From: DATGZH01 sp035297265
GTDB lineage: Bacteria; Actinomycetota; Acidimicrobiia; Acidimicrobiales; RAAP-2
Assembly (NCBI GenBank): GCA_035297265.1
Contig: DATGZH010000019.1
Location: 85,630 to 149,629 of the forward strand
Reading direction: 5' to 3'
Length of the DNA: 64,000 nt
Positions 1 through 8,045 of this stretch are shown here, piece after piece. Under the pieces are notes generated by a model that saw nothing but the letters and a program-made list of their open reading frames with translations, made no database searches and was not told the origin of the DNA. How positions within the stretch are numbered: the stretch's first letter is position 1; each line of letters starts with the position of its first letter. The translations under genes and the position numbers were made by a program.

Positions 1-1232
1 CGGCCGCCCGGGCCGCCCTCATGGTCGACCCGTTCTCGTTCTCCGAGGAGCAGGCCAACCACATCCTCGACATGACCCTCGGCCGGCTGACCCGGCTGGG
101 ACGGACCGAGCTCGAGGAGGAGATGGCCGAGCTGCAGCGGACGATCGCCGAGCTGGAGGCCATCTTGAAGAGCCCGAAGAGGCTGCGGGGGGTGATCGCC
201 AGCGAGCTCGGGGAGATCAGGGACAAGTACGCCGACGAGCGGCGGAGCATCATCACCCACGACCCGGGTGAGCTCGGTATGGAGGACCTGATCGAGGACG
301 AGGAGATCGTGGTCACGATGACCGCGGCCGGCTACATCAAGGCCGTGCAGGCCGACGCCTTCCGCACGCAGGGCCGCGGGGGCCGCGGCGTGCAGGGGGC
401 CCGCCTGAAGGAGGAGGACCTCGTCACCCACGTGGTGCACACGACGGCCCACGCCTTCCTCCTCATGTTCTCCGACCGCGGCCGGGTCTACCGGCTCCGG
501 GGGCACGAGATCCCGAGGCGGGACCGCACGGCCAAGGGGACGCCGCTCGTGAACCTGCTGCCGCTCGAGACCGGCGAGACGGTGCGGGCCATCGTCCCCA
601 CCCGGGACTTCCCGGCCGACCACTACCTCGTGTTCGCCACGGCCAAGGGGCAGGTCAAGAAGACGGCCTTCTCCGAGTACGACAAGTCCCGCCGTGAGGG
701 CTTCATCGCCATCAACATGCGGCCGGGTGACGCCCTCGTCCGGGTCGTGGCCACCACGGGCGACGACGACCTCTTCGTCGTGACGAGCTCGGGGATGACC
801 ATCCGCTTCTCGGAGCAGGACGTGCGGCCCATGGGCCGGGACGCCGCCGGCGTGCGGGGGATCCGCCTGAAAGACGAGGACGAGGTGGTCAGCTGCGACG
901 TGGCGGGCGACGAGTCCGACATCCTCATCGTGACCGACGCCGGCTACGGGAAGCGGACCAAGCTCGACCGCTTCAACCGCCAGACCCGGGGCGGCCAGGG
1001 GGTGCGGGGCATCCGGCTGACCGCCCGCCGGGGCCGCGTGGTCTCGGCCTTCATGGTGGGCATCGACGAGGAGATCCTCCTCGTGAGCTCCGGGGGCGTG
1101 GTGATCCGCACCGCCGTCCGGGAGATCGCCTCCCAAGGCCGGGACGCCACCGGCGTGCGGGTGATGAACCTCGACGAGGGCCAGGCCGTGGCGGCGGTGG
1201 CTTCGGTGGCCGGGACCGAGGAGTCGGGCTGA
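1..1232 (+). CDS. gyrA: DNA gyrase subunit A, C-terminal part (5' truncated by window edge)
   Basis: The reading frame is open from base 3, so the start lies outside the window; about 409 residues are visible. They cover the end of the breakage-reunion domain and coiled coil (ILDMTLGRLTRLGRTELEEE) and then the six-bladed DNA-wrapping beta-pinwheel. The GyrA box is present as QGRGGRG at 369-389. Further blade repeats follow, such as GRDAAGVRGIRL and TRGGQGVRGIRL. Gyrase A pairs with GyrB to introduce negative supercoils using ATP. The catalytic tyrosine is not in the window. The gene converges on the RodZ-like gene, with a hairpin just after the stop. Identification is secure from the box and the blade repeats. 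Confidence 0.97.
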   Translation, partial: AARAALMVDPFSFSEEQANHILDMTLGRLTRLGRTELEEEMAELQRTIAELEAILKSPKRLRGVIASELGEIRDKYADERRSIITHDPGELGMEDLIEDEEIVVTMTAAGYIKAVQADAFRTQGRGGRGVQGARLKEEDLVTHVVHTTAHAFLLMFSDRGRVYRLRGHEIPRRDRTAKGTPLVNLLPLETGETVRAIVPTRDFPADHYLVFATAKGQVKKTAFSEYDKSRREGFIAINMRPGDALVRVVATTGDDDLFVVTSSGMTIRFSEQDVRPMGRDAAGVRGIRLKDEDEVVSCDVAGDESDILIVTDAGYGKRTKLDRFNRQTRGGQGVRGIRLTARRGRVVSAFMVGIDEEILLVSSGGVVIRTAVREIASQGRDATGVRVMNLDEGQAVAAVASVAGTEESG

Positions 1233-1233
1233 C

Positions 1234-1259
1234 CCCCGGTCGGCCTCAGCCGACCGGGG
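1234..1259. terminator. Hairpin between convergent gyrA and RodZ-like gene
   Basis: A perfect 10-bp stem (CCCCGGTCGG at 1234-1243 with CCGACCGGGG at 1250-1259) closes a 6-nt loop. It starts 2 nt after the gyrA stop and covers the stop codon of the opposite gene, so it could terminate transcription from both sides. There is no T-tract, as is common in high-GC actinobacteria, so termination is inferred from position and stem strength. Confidence 0.6.
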
Positions 1260-2433
1260 TGAACGTCATCGTGAACGGCGCGGCGGTGGGGAAGTAGAAG
1301 CCCACCAGCTTCTTGTTCACCGAGACGAAGATGTGGGCCGAGCGCGACCCGACCTCCACCGTGAACGGGTTGTCGGCGGTGAAGGTCTGGGACTGCCCGG
1401 CCTCGACCGTGGCCGAGAAGACCGGGTTGACGTGCCCGGCCGCGGTGGCCTGGACCCAGCTCGCCGAGCCGACCGCCGCGACCTCGACGGTGAACGTGGC
1501 CGAACGGATGTGGAACGTGGCCCCGTTGGCCGACGTGCTGACGAGGGAGAAGAGGCCCACCGGTGTGGTCTTGTGGGTCGGGGGTTTGACTGCGTGGTGG
1601 ACCGGCGGCGGCACGTGGCCATGGGGGAGGTGCAGCGTCCGGAGCCACTGGGGGCGGTAGTGGTTGACGACGAGGCCGGCCACCCCGAGGAGCACCAGGA
1701 TCGTGACCATTCCGACGAGGACGCGGAGGAGGATCACACCGGTCCGGCGCCGCCGCTTGCCCGCCGGCTTCACGGCCGGGGTCACGCCGGTGTCGGCGAT
1801 GAGGAGTGGCACCGGCGTGGTCAGGTGCTGCACCGAACCGCTGCTCGACGCCAGGATCACGCCGGCCAAGGGGTCCTCGGGCGGACCGCCGCCGAGCGTG
1901 TCGGTGGCGCGTGGCGAGGTGACCGCCGGCACGACGCCGGTGTCGATCGGCGGGTTGCCCGACAGGGCGGTGACCGGCGCGGTCCCGGGGTCGCCCACGA
2001 GGAGCGTGGCCGCGGTGCCCTCGCCGGGGCCGGCCGGTGCGGTCCCCTGGGTGGCGGGGGCCGGCACGGCCGCGGTGGCCGAGCCGACCGCGGCGATCGC
2101 CGCGGTCGAGGGTGCGGGCGGCGGCGGGAGCCCGGCCGGGCCGGGCCACCGGTCGACCAGCACGAGCACGAGGCGCTCGCCCGGCAGGCCGAGGTAGTCG
2201 CCGTAGCGGCGGAGGGTCTGCAGGATCTGGATGTGGTCGGGGAGGAGGTCGACGGTGCCGGACTCGAGCGCCTCGAGCTGGAGCACGGGCAGGCCGGTCC
2301 GTGCGCTCACGTCTTCGATCCGCAGGCCCTGGCGGGCCCGGGCCACCCGCAGCGTGCGTGCCACCTCGGGCACGGTCGTGGGGATCGGGTCCCGGTCGCC
2401 GCGGCGGGAAGTGCCGTCACGATGCAGGATCAC
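1246..2433 (-). CDS. RodZ-like helix-turn-helix membrane protein (DUF4115)
   Basis: About 395 aa. The N-terminus (residues about 15-85) is a RodZ-type HTH_25 domain: TTVPEVARTLRVARARQG, then SARTGLPVLQLEALESG. A low-complexity Pro/Ala/Thr linker of about 120 residues follows. Next come a basic stretch, one membrane segment near residues 233-256 and a C-terminal beta-rich DUF4115-like domain ending in FTPVG. RodZ proteins bind cytoskeletal or cell-wall components, but this lineage may lack MreB, so the role here is uncertain. I chose GTG at 2433 because AGGGGCGAC precedes it and the HTH begins about 20 residues later. Upstream in-frame sequence reads as nonsense antisense to the response regulator. 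The gene is divergent from the regulator. Confidence 0.8.
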   Translation of the reverse strand: MILHRDGTSRRGDRDPIPTTVPEVARTLRVARARQGLRIEDVSARTGLPVLQLEALESGTVDLLPDHIQILQTLRRYGDYLGLPGERLVLVLVDRWPGPAGLPPPPAPSTAAIAAVGSATAAVPAPATQGTAPAGPGEGTAATLLVGDPGTAPVTALSGNPPIDTGVVPAVTSPRATDTLGGGPPEDPLAGVILASSSGSVQHLTTPVPLLIADTGVTPAVKPAGKRRRRTGVILLRVLVGMVTILVLLGVAGLVVNHYRPQWLRTLHLPHGHVPPPVHHAVKPPTHKTTPVGLFSLVSTSANGATFHIRSATFTVEVAAVGSASWVQATAAGHVNPVFSATVEAGQSQTFTADNPFTVEVGSRSAHIFVSVNKKLVGFYFPTAAPFTMTFTPVG

Positions 2434-2454
2434 GTCGCCCCTTCCCTCATGGCA

Positions 2455-2484
2455 CCCCTTTTCGGGAGCGTACCTGCCCCTTTT
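2455..2484. promoter_or_regulatory. Direct repeats CCCCTTTT spaced 22 bp in the divergent control region
   Basis: Two identical octamers (2455-2462 and 2477-2484) lie 22 bp apart, two helical turns, between the divergent RodZ-like and response-regulator genes. OmpR/PhoB-family regulators usually bind direct repeats on one face of the helix, so this is a candidate autoregulatory site. The rest of 2434-2572 shows an AT-rich step (TTTTAATGTA) that could be a -10 region. Binding is inferred. Confidence 0.4.
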
Positions 2485-2572
2485 AATGTACCCATCCCGG
2501 GGAGGGACCTTCCCGCGGCCTACAGCTTCTCCACAGCAAGAGGGGCCAGGATGGTCGCCCGGGAGGTGGAGC

Positions 2573-3295
2573 GTGGCCGGGAACGCCCGTGTACTGGTGG
2601 TCGACGACGAGCCGGCCATCACCGACCTCGTGTCGATGGCCCTCAGGTACGAGGGCCTCGACGTGGAGGTGGCCCACAGCGGGGGCGGCGCCCTCGAGGC
2701 CCTGGACCGCTTCTGCCCCCACCTCGTGGTGCTCGACGTGATGCTGCCCGACCTGGACGGCTTCGAGGTGCTCCAGCGGATGGAAGGCAAGCATGCGGTG
2801 GCGGTGATCTTCCTCACGGCGCGGGGGGACATCGGGGACAAGCTCCGCGGCTTCACGCTGGGCGGGGACGACTACATGACCAAGCCGTTCAGCGTGGAGG
2901 AGCTCATCGTCCGCACGCGGGCCATCCTGCGTCGGGTGCACGAGCTCGACGACGACAGCTCCGAGCTCCGCTTCGGCGACCTCGTCCTCGATGAGGACCG
3001 CCACGAGGTCACGCGGGCCGGCCACCCGATCGAGCTGACCCCGACCGAGTTCAAGCTGCTCCACTACCTGATGGTGAACGGCGACCGCGTCCTCTCCAAG
3101 GCCCAGATACTCGACCGGGTATGGCAGTACGACTTCAGTGGGAACGACAACGTCGTGGAGATCTTCATCAGCTCGTTGCGCCGCAAGCTGGAGGCGCTCG
3201 GTCCCCGCCTCATCCACACCGTGCGGGGCGTCGGTTACCGGCTGCGCCTCCCCCGCGACGGGAAACGGCCCCCGCGGAGCTTGGACGGGGCGTGA
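2573..3295 (+). CDS. OmpR/PhoB-family response regulator
   Basis: 240 aa. The receiver domain has acidic residues D11/D12 (VLVVDDEPA), phospho-acceptor D55 (VVLDVMLPD) and K104 (YMTKPF). A winged-helix DNA-binding domain occupies residues about 130-228 (ELTPTEFKLLHYLMVN ... HTVRGVGYRLR). Start GTG at 2573 follows GGGAGGTG; the receiver begins immediately, so longer versions are not supported. The stop overlaps the histidine kinase start (GTGA), so the two are translationally coupled. It heads the operon reaching about 10.0 kb and probably controls the efflux genes downstream. The signal sensed is unknown. Confidence 0.95.
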   Translation: MAGNARVLVVDDEPAITDLVSMALRYEGLDVEVAHSGGGALEALDRFCPHLVVLDVMLPDLDGFEVLQRMEGKHAVAVIFLTARGDIGDKLRGFTLGGDDYMTKPFSVEELIVRTRAILRRVHELDDDSSELRFGDLVLDEDRHEVTRAGHPIELTPTEFKLLHYLMVNGDRVLSKAQILDRVWQYDFSGNDNVVEIFISSLRRKLEALGPRLIHTVRGVGYRLRLPRDGKRPPRSLDGA

Positions 3296-4875
3296 CCCTC
3301 CGCTCGCGCCTCACGCTGCTCCTCATCGGGATCGTGGCGACCGCCCTCGTCGTCTCGGGGGTCGTCACCTACACCTCGATCCGGGCCTTCCTCCTCTCCC
3401 GGCTCGACCCCCAGCTCGAGACGGCCTCGTTCTCCGTGTCGCGAGCCCTCCTCGTGAACGACCACCTGGTGGCGGTGCCCCCGGGCGGCACGGTCACCGG
3501 GACCCCGAGCGAGCCCTTCTCCCGACGGTTCTTCCCCAACTCGAGCTTCAACCACCGGGCGTCGTCCGAGCTCTTCCCGACCGGCACCGTGGGCGAGCTC
3601 GTCGAGGCGGACGGGTCGCTCGTCGGCAAGCCGGTGTCGTTCGTCTACGGGGGCAAGGTCCCGCCGCTCCCCGTCCTGCCGGCTCACCTGCCGCCGAGCA
3701 GCTTCAGCCACCCGGCCATCTTCAACGCGGCCAGCCACGGCGGCAGCGTCTCCTACCGCGTGCTCACCCGACCGGTCGGCTTCCAGCAGCTGACGGTCGT
3801 CGTGGCCATCCCGCTCACCGAGGTGAACCAGACCATCGGGCGGCTCCTCCTCGTCGAGCTGCTCGTGGGGGCGGCCGCCCTCGTCGGCCTCGGCGTCGTC
3901 GCCTGGTGGACGGTGCGCCGGGGCCTGCGCCCGCTCGAGGACATGGCGACGACGGCGGGGGCCATCGCCGAAGGCGACCTCGCCCGCCGGGTCGACGAGA
4001 CCGACCCGAGGACCGAGGTGGGCCGGCTCGGTCTCGCGCTCAACGCCATGCTCGGCGACATCGAGGAGGCCTTCGCGGCCCGGGGGGCCTCGGAGGGCCG
4101 ACTCCGCCGGTTCCTGGCCGACGCCTCGCACGAGCTGCGCACGCCCCTCACCTCGATCCGCGGCTACGCCGAGATCTTCGAGCTCGGGGCCCAGCAGCGG
4201 CCGGACGACCTGGCCACGGCCATGCGCCACATCCGGGAGGAGGCCGACCGGATGAACGTGCTCGTCGAGGACCTCCTGCTCCTCGCCCGGCTCGACCAGG
4301 AGCGGCCGTTCGACGTCGGCCCGGTCGACCTCGCCGCGGTGGCCAGTCGCTCGGTCGAGACGGCGCGGGTCCACTCGCCGGGTCACCCCATCTCGCTCGC
4401 CGCGAGCGGGCCCATCCTCCTCGAGGGCGACGCCGCCCGCCTGCGCCAGGTGGTGGACAACCTCGTCGGCAACGCCCTCCGTCACTCACCGCCGGCGGCA
4501 CCGGTGGACGTGGTGGTCGACGGTCGTGACGACGAGGTGTGGCTCGAGGTGGCCGACCGGGGCCCGGGTGTCTCGCCGGAGGAGGCCGAGAAGATCTTCG
4601 AGCCCTTCTTCCGCACCGACACCTCGCGGAACCGGGCCACCGGCGGCGCGGGCCTCGGCCTCGCCATCGTGGCCGCCATCGTCGAGGGGCACGGCGGGAG
4701 CGTCGGGGTGGGCGAACGGCCGGGCGGCGGCGCCCGCTTCTGGGTCCACCTCCCCCGGGGCCCGGCGCGCCCTCCCGACCCTTCAGCCGAGCCGGCGCCG
4801 GAGTTGGAAGAACTTATGCTTCCGACAGGAAACGGACAGGAACAGGAAAGTACCGTCACAGTACGGCCTGGTTGA
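3292..4875 (+). CDS. Sensor histidine kinase
   Basis: 527 aa. Membrane segment 1 is near residues 7-29. An extracytoplasmic sensor region of about 150 residues follows, then membrane segment 2 (about 185-207) and a HAMP linker. The HisKA motif ASHELRTPLTS carries phospho-acceptor H280. The catalytic domain has an N box (VVDNLVGNALRHS, near 390) and G boxes (DRGPGV, GGAGLGLAI). The GTG start overlaps the regulator stop by 4 bases. The architecture is that of an orthodox kinase partnering the preceding OmpR-type regulator. No recognised sensor fold is visible in the loop, so the stimulus cannot be named. Confidence 0.94.
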   Translation: MTLRSRLTLLLIGIVATALVVSGVVTYTSIRAFLLSRLDPQLETASFSVSRALLVNDHLVAVPPGGTVTGTPSEPFSRRFFPNSSFNHRASSELFPTGTVGELVEADGSLVGKPVSFVYGGKVPPLPVLPAHLPPSSFSHPAIFNAASHGGSVSYRVLTRPVGFQQLTVVVAIPLTEVNQTIGRLLLVELLVGAAALVGLGVVAWWTVRRGLRPLEDMATTAGAIAEGDLARRVDETDPRTEVGRLGLALNAMLGDIEEAFAARGASEGRLRRFLADASHELRTPLTSIRGYAEIFELGAQQRPDDLATAMRHIREEADRMNVLVEDLLLLARLDQERPFDVGPVDLAAVASRSVETARVHSPGHPISLAASGPILLEGDAARLRQVVDNLVGNALRHSPPAAPVDVVVDGRDDEVWLEVADRGPGVSPEEAEKIFEPFFRTDTSRNRATGGAGLGLAIVAAIVEGHGGSVGVGERPGGGARFWVHLPRGPARPPDPSAEPAPELEELMLPTGNGQEQESTVTVRPG

Positions 4876-4885
4876 CTCGGCGATC

Positions 4886-5572
4886 ATGAAACCTCTCGCC
4901 TTTGACCGGTTCCTGTCCAGACGCCGTTTCGCCACGGCCCTCGTCACCCTGCTCGTCGTGGTGGCCGCCCTCAGCCTCGCCGCTGGCCCGGTGGCGGCGG
5001 CCGGGTCGACGACGACAACGACCCACAGCTCCTCCTCGCCCGGCACCCCGTCGTCGAGCTACCGCAAGGCCTTAGCGGCGTTCGAGAGCTGCCTGGCCAA
5101 GCATGGGGTGAAGCTGCCCACGTTCAACGGCACTCGGCCCTCGGGGTCGTTCCCGCGTCCGTCGGGGTCCACGCCGCCGTCGGGCTCGAACGAGGGTGGC
5201 TTCCGCCCGGGCGGCTTCTTCGGGGGCGGGAGCACCAACTCGAAATCCGCCAAGGCCTACGCGGCGTGCAAATCCAAGCTCCCGGCCGGGTCCAGGGGCT
5301 TCGGCGCATTCGGCGGCTTCGGTGGGGGGAGCTCCCACCCCTCGGCCGCCCAGCAGGCCGCCCTCTCCAACTACGAGAAGTGCATGACCGCCCACGGGGT
5401 CACGATCGCCTCGAACACCACGTTCCAGCAGATCCAAAGCCTCATCCGGAGTGATCCCTCGGCGTCCAAGGCCAACCAGTCCTGCCTGCAGGACCTGCGG
5501 GCCGCCTTCACGCCACCGTCGGGCTCGCACCCGCCGATCGGGAGTAGCTCGTCGGGTAGCGCCTCGGCGTGA
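4886..5572 (+). CDS. Secreted protein with repeated C-x3-HGV motif
   Basis: 228 aa. A signal peptide or membrane anchor lies at residues about 14-40 (FATALVTLLVVVAALSLA), followed by a Thr/Ser tract. Two similar motifs occur: FESCLAKHGVKLP and YEKCMTAHGVTIA, plus single Cys in YAACKSKLP and QSCLQDL. They are separated by Gly/Ser/Pro-rich linkers. Similar Cys-containing segments are common in actinobacterial exported proteins next to MacA/MacB-type genes; their role is unknown to me, possibly metal or thiol chemistry. ATG at 4886 opens the signal sequence 10 bases after the kinase stop. The stop overlaps the next start (GTGA). Confidence 0.75.
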   Translation: MKPLAFDRFLSRRRFATALVTLLVVVAALSLAAGPVAAAGSTTTTTHSSSSPGTPSSSYRKALAAFESCLAKHGVKLPTFNGTRPSGSFPRPSGSTPPSGSNEGGFRPGGFFGGGSTNSKSAKAYAACKSKLPAGSRGFGAFGGFGGGSSHPSAAQQAALSNYEKCMTAHGVTIASNTTFQQIQSLIRSDPSASKANQSCLQDLRAAFTPPSGSHPPIGSSSSGSASA

Positions 5573-7296
5573 GCATTTCCGGCGACGGACCCGGCCTCCC
5601 GAACCCGCCTGCCGGGAGCACTGAAGGGGACTCCGTCAGCTCGCTCGAGCCGTCCACCCAGATGACGGCCACCCAGACGCCGACTACCCGGACGCCGTCC
5701 ACCCAGACGACGGCCGTCACGACCCGCTCCGAGCGACAGGTGGCACCGGCGACCCGGGTCGGCGCCGTGGCTGCTGCCCGTCCGACTGGGCTGCCCTCAC
5801 CGAACGGGTGGGGGGGTGGACGTGAGCTGCCGAAAGTCCATCGGCGCATCACCGGCCGCCAGGCGCTGAACGCCCTCCTCGTCGTGGTCATCGTGGCCGC
5901 TGGTGTGATCGCCGCCCTGGAGGTCACCTCGTCCAGCTCCACCCCCGCGACGACCCCGAGCCTCGGTACGGTCAGCAAGGGGACCGTCCCGGCCGTGCAG
6001 ACGGCTACCGGTAACGTCGGCGCCGCCCAGACCTACGGGCTCAACTTCGCCACCGGCGGCACGGTGGCCGCCATCAACGTCGCCGTGGGCCAGCAGGTGA
6101 CCGCCGGTCAGGTGCTCGCCTCGCTCGATTCCACCTCGGCCGAGGCGGCGCTCACGGAGGCCGAGGACAACCTGACCGCCGCGCAGGACCGCCTGACCCA
6201 GGACGAGCAGGGCGGGACTTCGTCGTCGGGCGGCGTCTCCTCCGGTTCGTCAGGCGGGTCCGGCTCGTTGGGCGCCGCGATCGCCGAGAGCCCACCCTCG
6301 ACCACCACGACCGAGCCGGCCGGCGGCGGCACCCCGTCGAGCACCACGACGACCGAGCCGTCGCCGACCACGACCACCCCGTCGAGCACGACCACCACCA
6401 CCTCGGCTCCCAACCCGGCCACCATCGCCTCGGACGAGGAGCAGGTGGCGGCGGCCCAGGCCCAGGTGGCCTCGGCCCAGCAGGCGCTCACCGCAACCAC
6501 GCTCGTCGCCCCGGCCGATGGCACCGTCACCGCCCTCGACGGCTCCGTCGGCCAGACCGTGAGCGCCGGAAGCACCACAGTGAGCTCCGGTTCCTCATCC
6601 TCATCCTCATCCTCGTCCAGCGGCGGGGTGGCCAGCCTCTTCGGGGGCAGCGCCTCGAGCTCCTCGGGCGGCAGCGGCTCCTCCGGGAGCTCGTCGAGCT
6701 CGTTCATGACGATCTCTGACCTCGGACAGCTCGTCGTCTCCTGCACCGTGGCCGAAGCGGACATCGGCCAGGTGAAGGTGGGCGAGACGGCCGTGGTGTC
6801 GCTGAACGCCCTGTCGAACCAGGAGTTCGCGGCCGCCGTGACCGCGGTCGGGACGACCGGCACGACGTCGAGCAACGTCGTCACCTTCCCGGTGACCCTC
6901 ACGATCACGAGCCCGTCGTCCGACGTGAAGGTGGGCATGTCGGCGTCGGTAACCATCGTGACCCAGCAGCTCGACAACGTCCTCGTGGTGCCCTCCTCGG
7001 CCGTCACCGGCGCCGGTAGGTCGGCATCAGTGACCGTCGTGTCCTCGAAGGGGAAGCAGACCCGGGTGCCGGTGGTCGTCGGGCTCGTGGGCACCTCCAC
7101 CACGGGCGTGTACGGCGACCTGAAGGTCGGCGAGCACGTGCTCCTGCCCTCCGTGTCGATCTCGTCCTCGCCGACGAGCGGCACCGGCGGCTCGACTGGG
7201 GCCGGCTTCGGCGGCACCGGGGGCACGGGTGGCCTCAGCCGGCTGTTCAGCGGCGGCGGCGGCTTCGGCGGCGGCGGGTCCTTCCGGGGAGGATGA
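5569..7296 (+). CDS. MacA/HlyD-like membrane fusion (adaptor) protein
   Basis: 575 aa. A Pro/Thr-rich cytosolic N-terminus of about 100 residues is followed by one membrane segment (about 101-122). The lipoyl half-motifs come next (GTVAAINVAVGQQVTAGQVL, then LVAPADGTVTALDGSVGQ), with a helical hairpin between them interrupted by a long Ser/Thr/Pro insertion (about 216-285). A beta-barrel and membrane-proximal domain follow (TISDLGQLVVSCTVAEADI). The C-terminus is Gly-rich. In diderms such adaptors bridge to TolC; in this presumed monoderm it probably works with the adjacent MacB-type transporter at the cell surface. It overlaps the preceding gene (GTGA) and the next (ATGA). Confidence 0.87.
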   Translation: MSISGDGPGLPNPPAGSTEGDSVSSLEPSTQMTATQTPTTRTPSTQTTAVTTRSERQVAPATRVGAVAAARPTGLPSPNGWGGGRELPKVHRRITGRQALNALLVVVIVAAGVIAALEVTSSSSTPATTPSLGTVSKGTVPAVQTATGNVGAAQTYGLNFATGGTVAAINVAVGQQVTAGQVLASLDSTSAEAALTEAEDNLTAAQDRLTQDEQGGTSSSGGVSSGSSGGSGSLGAAIAESPPSTTTTEPAGGGTPSSTTTTEPSPTTTTPSSTTTTTSAPNPATIASDEEQVAAAQAQVASAQQALTATTLVAPADGTVTALDGSVGQTVSAGSTTVSSGSSSSSSSSSSGGVASLFGGSASSSSGGSGSSGSSSSSFMTISDLGQLVVSCTVAEADIGQVKVGETAVVSLNALSNQEFAAAVTAVGTTGTTSSNVVTFPVTLTITSPSSDVKVGMSASVTIVTQQLDNVLVVPSSAVTGAGRSASVTVVSSKGKQTRVPVVVGLVGTSTTGVYGDLKVGEHVLLPSVSISSSPTSGTGGSTGAGFGGTGGTGGLSRLFSGGGGFGGGGSFRGG

Positions 7297-8045
7297 TGCC
7301 GTCCCCGGCGCTCGTCGCGCAGAAGCCGGCCATCGCCCTGCGGAAGGTGTCGAAGGTCTACGGGACAGGGGCCGGGAGGGTCCACGCCGTCCGGGACGTC
7401 ACCCTCACCGTCCATCGTGGCGAGTTCGTGGCCATCGTCGGGGCCTCCGGTTCGGGCAAGAGCACCCTCATGAACATCCTCGCCCTCCTCGACGACGTGA
7501 CCCGCGGTTCCTACCGCCTCGACGGGGTGGACGTCCGGCACCGGGAGGAGGACGAGCTGGCGGCCATCCGCAACGGACGCATCGGACTCGTCTTCCAGGC
7601 CTTCAACCTCCTCTCGGGCCTGAGCGCGGTCGAGAACGTCGAGCTGCCCCTCGTCTACGCCGGGGTGAAGCGGTCGGCCCGGCGTGAGCGAGCCCTCGAG
7701 GTCCTCGACGCCGTCGGCCTCTCCCGCCGGGCCCTGCACCTCCCCTCCGAGCTCTCGGGCGGTGAGCAGCAACGGGTGGCGGTGGCCCGGGCCATCGTGA
7801 ACGACCCGGCGATCGTGCTGGCCGACGAGCCGACGGGGAACCTCGACACGTTGGCCAGCGCCTCAGTGCTCAACATGTTGCGCCGCCTGCACCGGAGTGG
7901 CCGGACGCTCATGGTCATCACCCACGAGCGCGATGTCGCCGTCATCGCCGACCGCATCGTGGAGATGCGCGACGGACAGATCGTCTCCGACGTCGTCCAG
8001 GAGCCCGAGGACGCCGTCGTAGCCCAGGGGGGGCGGTACGGGTGA
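7293..8045 (+). CDS. MacB/LolD-type ABC transporter ATP-binding protein
   Basis: 250 aa. Walker A is GASGSGKST (about 50-58), the Q-loop is in LVFQAFNL, the signature is LSGGEQQR (about 154-161) and Walker B is VLADEPTG (about 176-183), with the switch His in VITHERD. This is the standard length for LolD/MacB-type ATPases that drive mechanotransmission by FtsX-like permeases. ATG at 7293 overlaps the adaptor stop, and its own stop overlaps the permease start. Adaptor, ATPase and permease are therefore one translationally coupled unit. Confidence 0.95.
   Translation: MMPSPALVAQKPAIALRKVSKVYGTGAGRVHAVRDVTLTVHRGEFVAIVGASGSGKSTLMNILALLDDVTRGSYRLDGVDVRHREEDELAAIRNGRIGLVFQAFNLLSGLSAVENVELPLVYAGVKRSARRERALEVLDAVGLSRRALHLPSELSGGEQQRVAVARAIVNDPAIVLADEPTGNLDTLASASVLNMLRRLHRSGRTLMVITHERDVAVIADRIVEMRDGQIVSDVVQEPEDAVVAQGGRYG

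Noticed and set aside
5573..5580. GCATTTCC near the adaptor start as another copy of the GCATTTCT motif
   Set aside because: It lies in coding sequence just after the start codon and differs at the last base.
6580..6620. TCC/TCA serine-codon run as a CRISPR-like or regulatory repeat
   Set aside because: It is a low-complexity serine tract in the adaptor; there are no spacers, so no CRISPR array. None was found elsewhere in the window.
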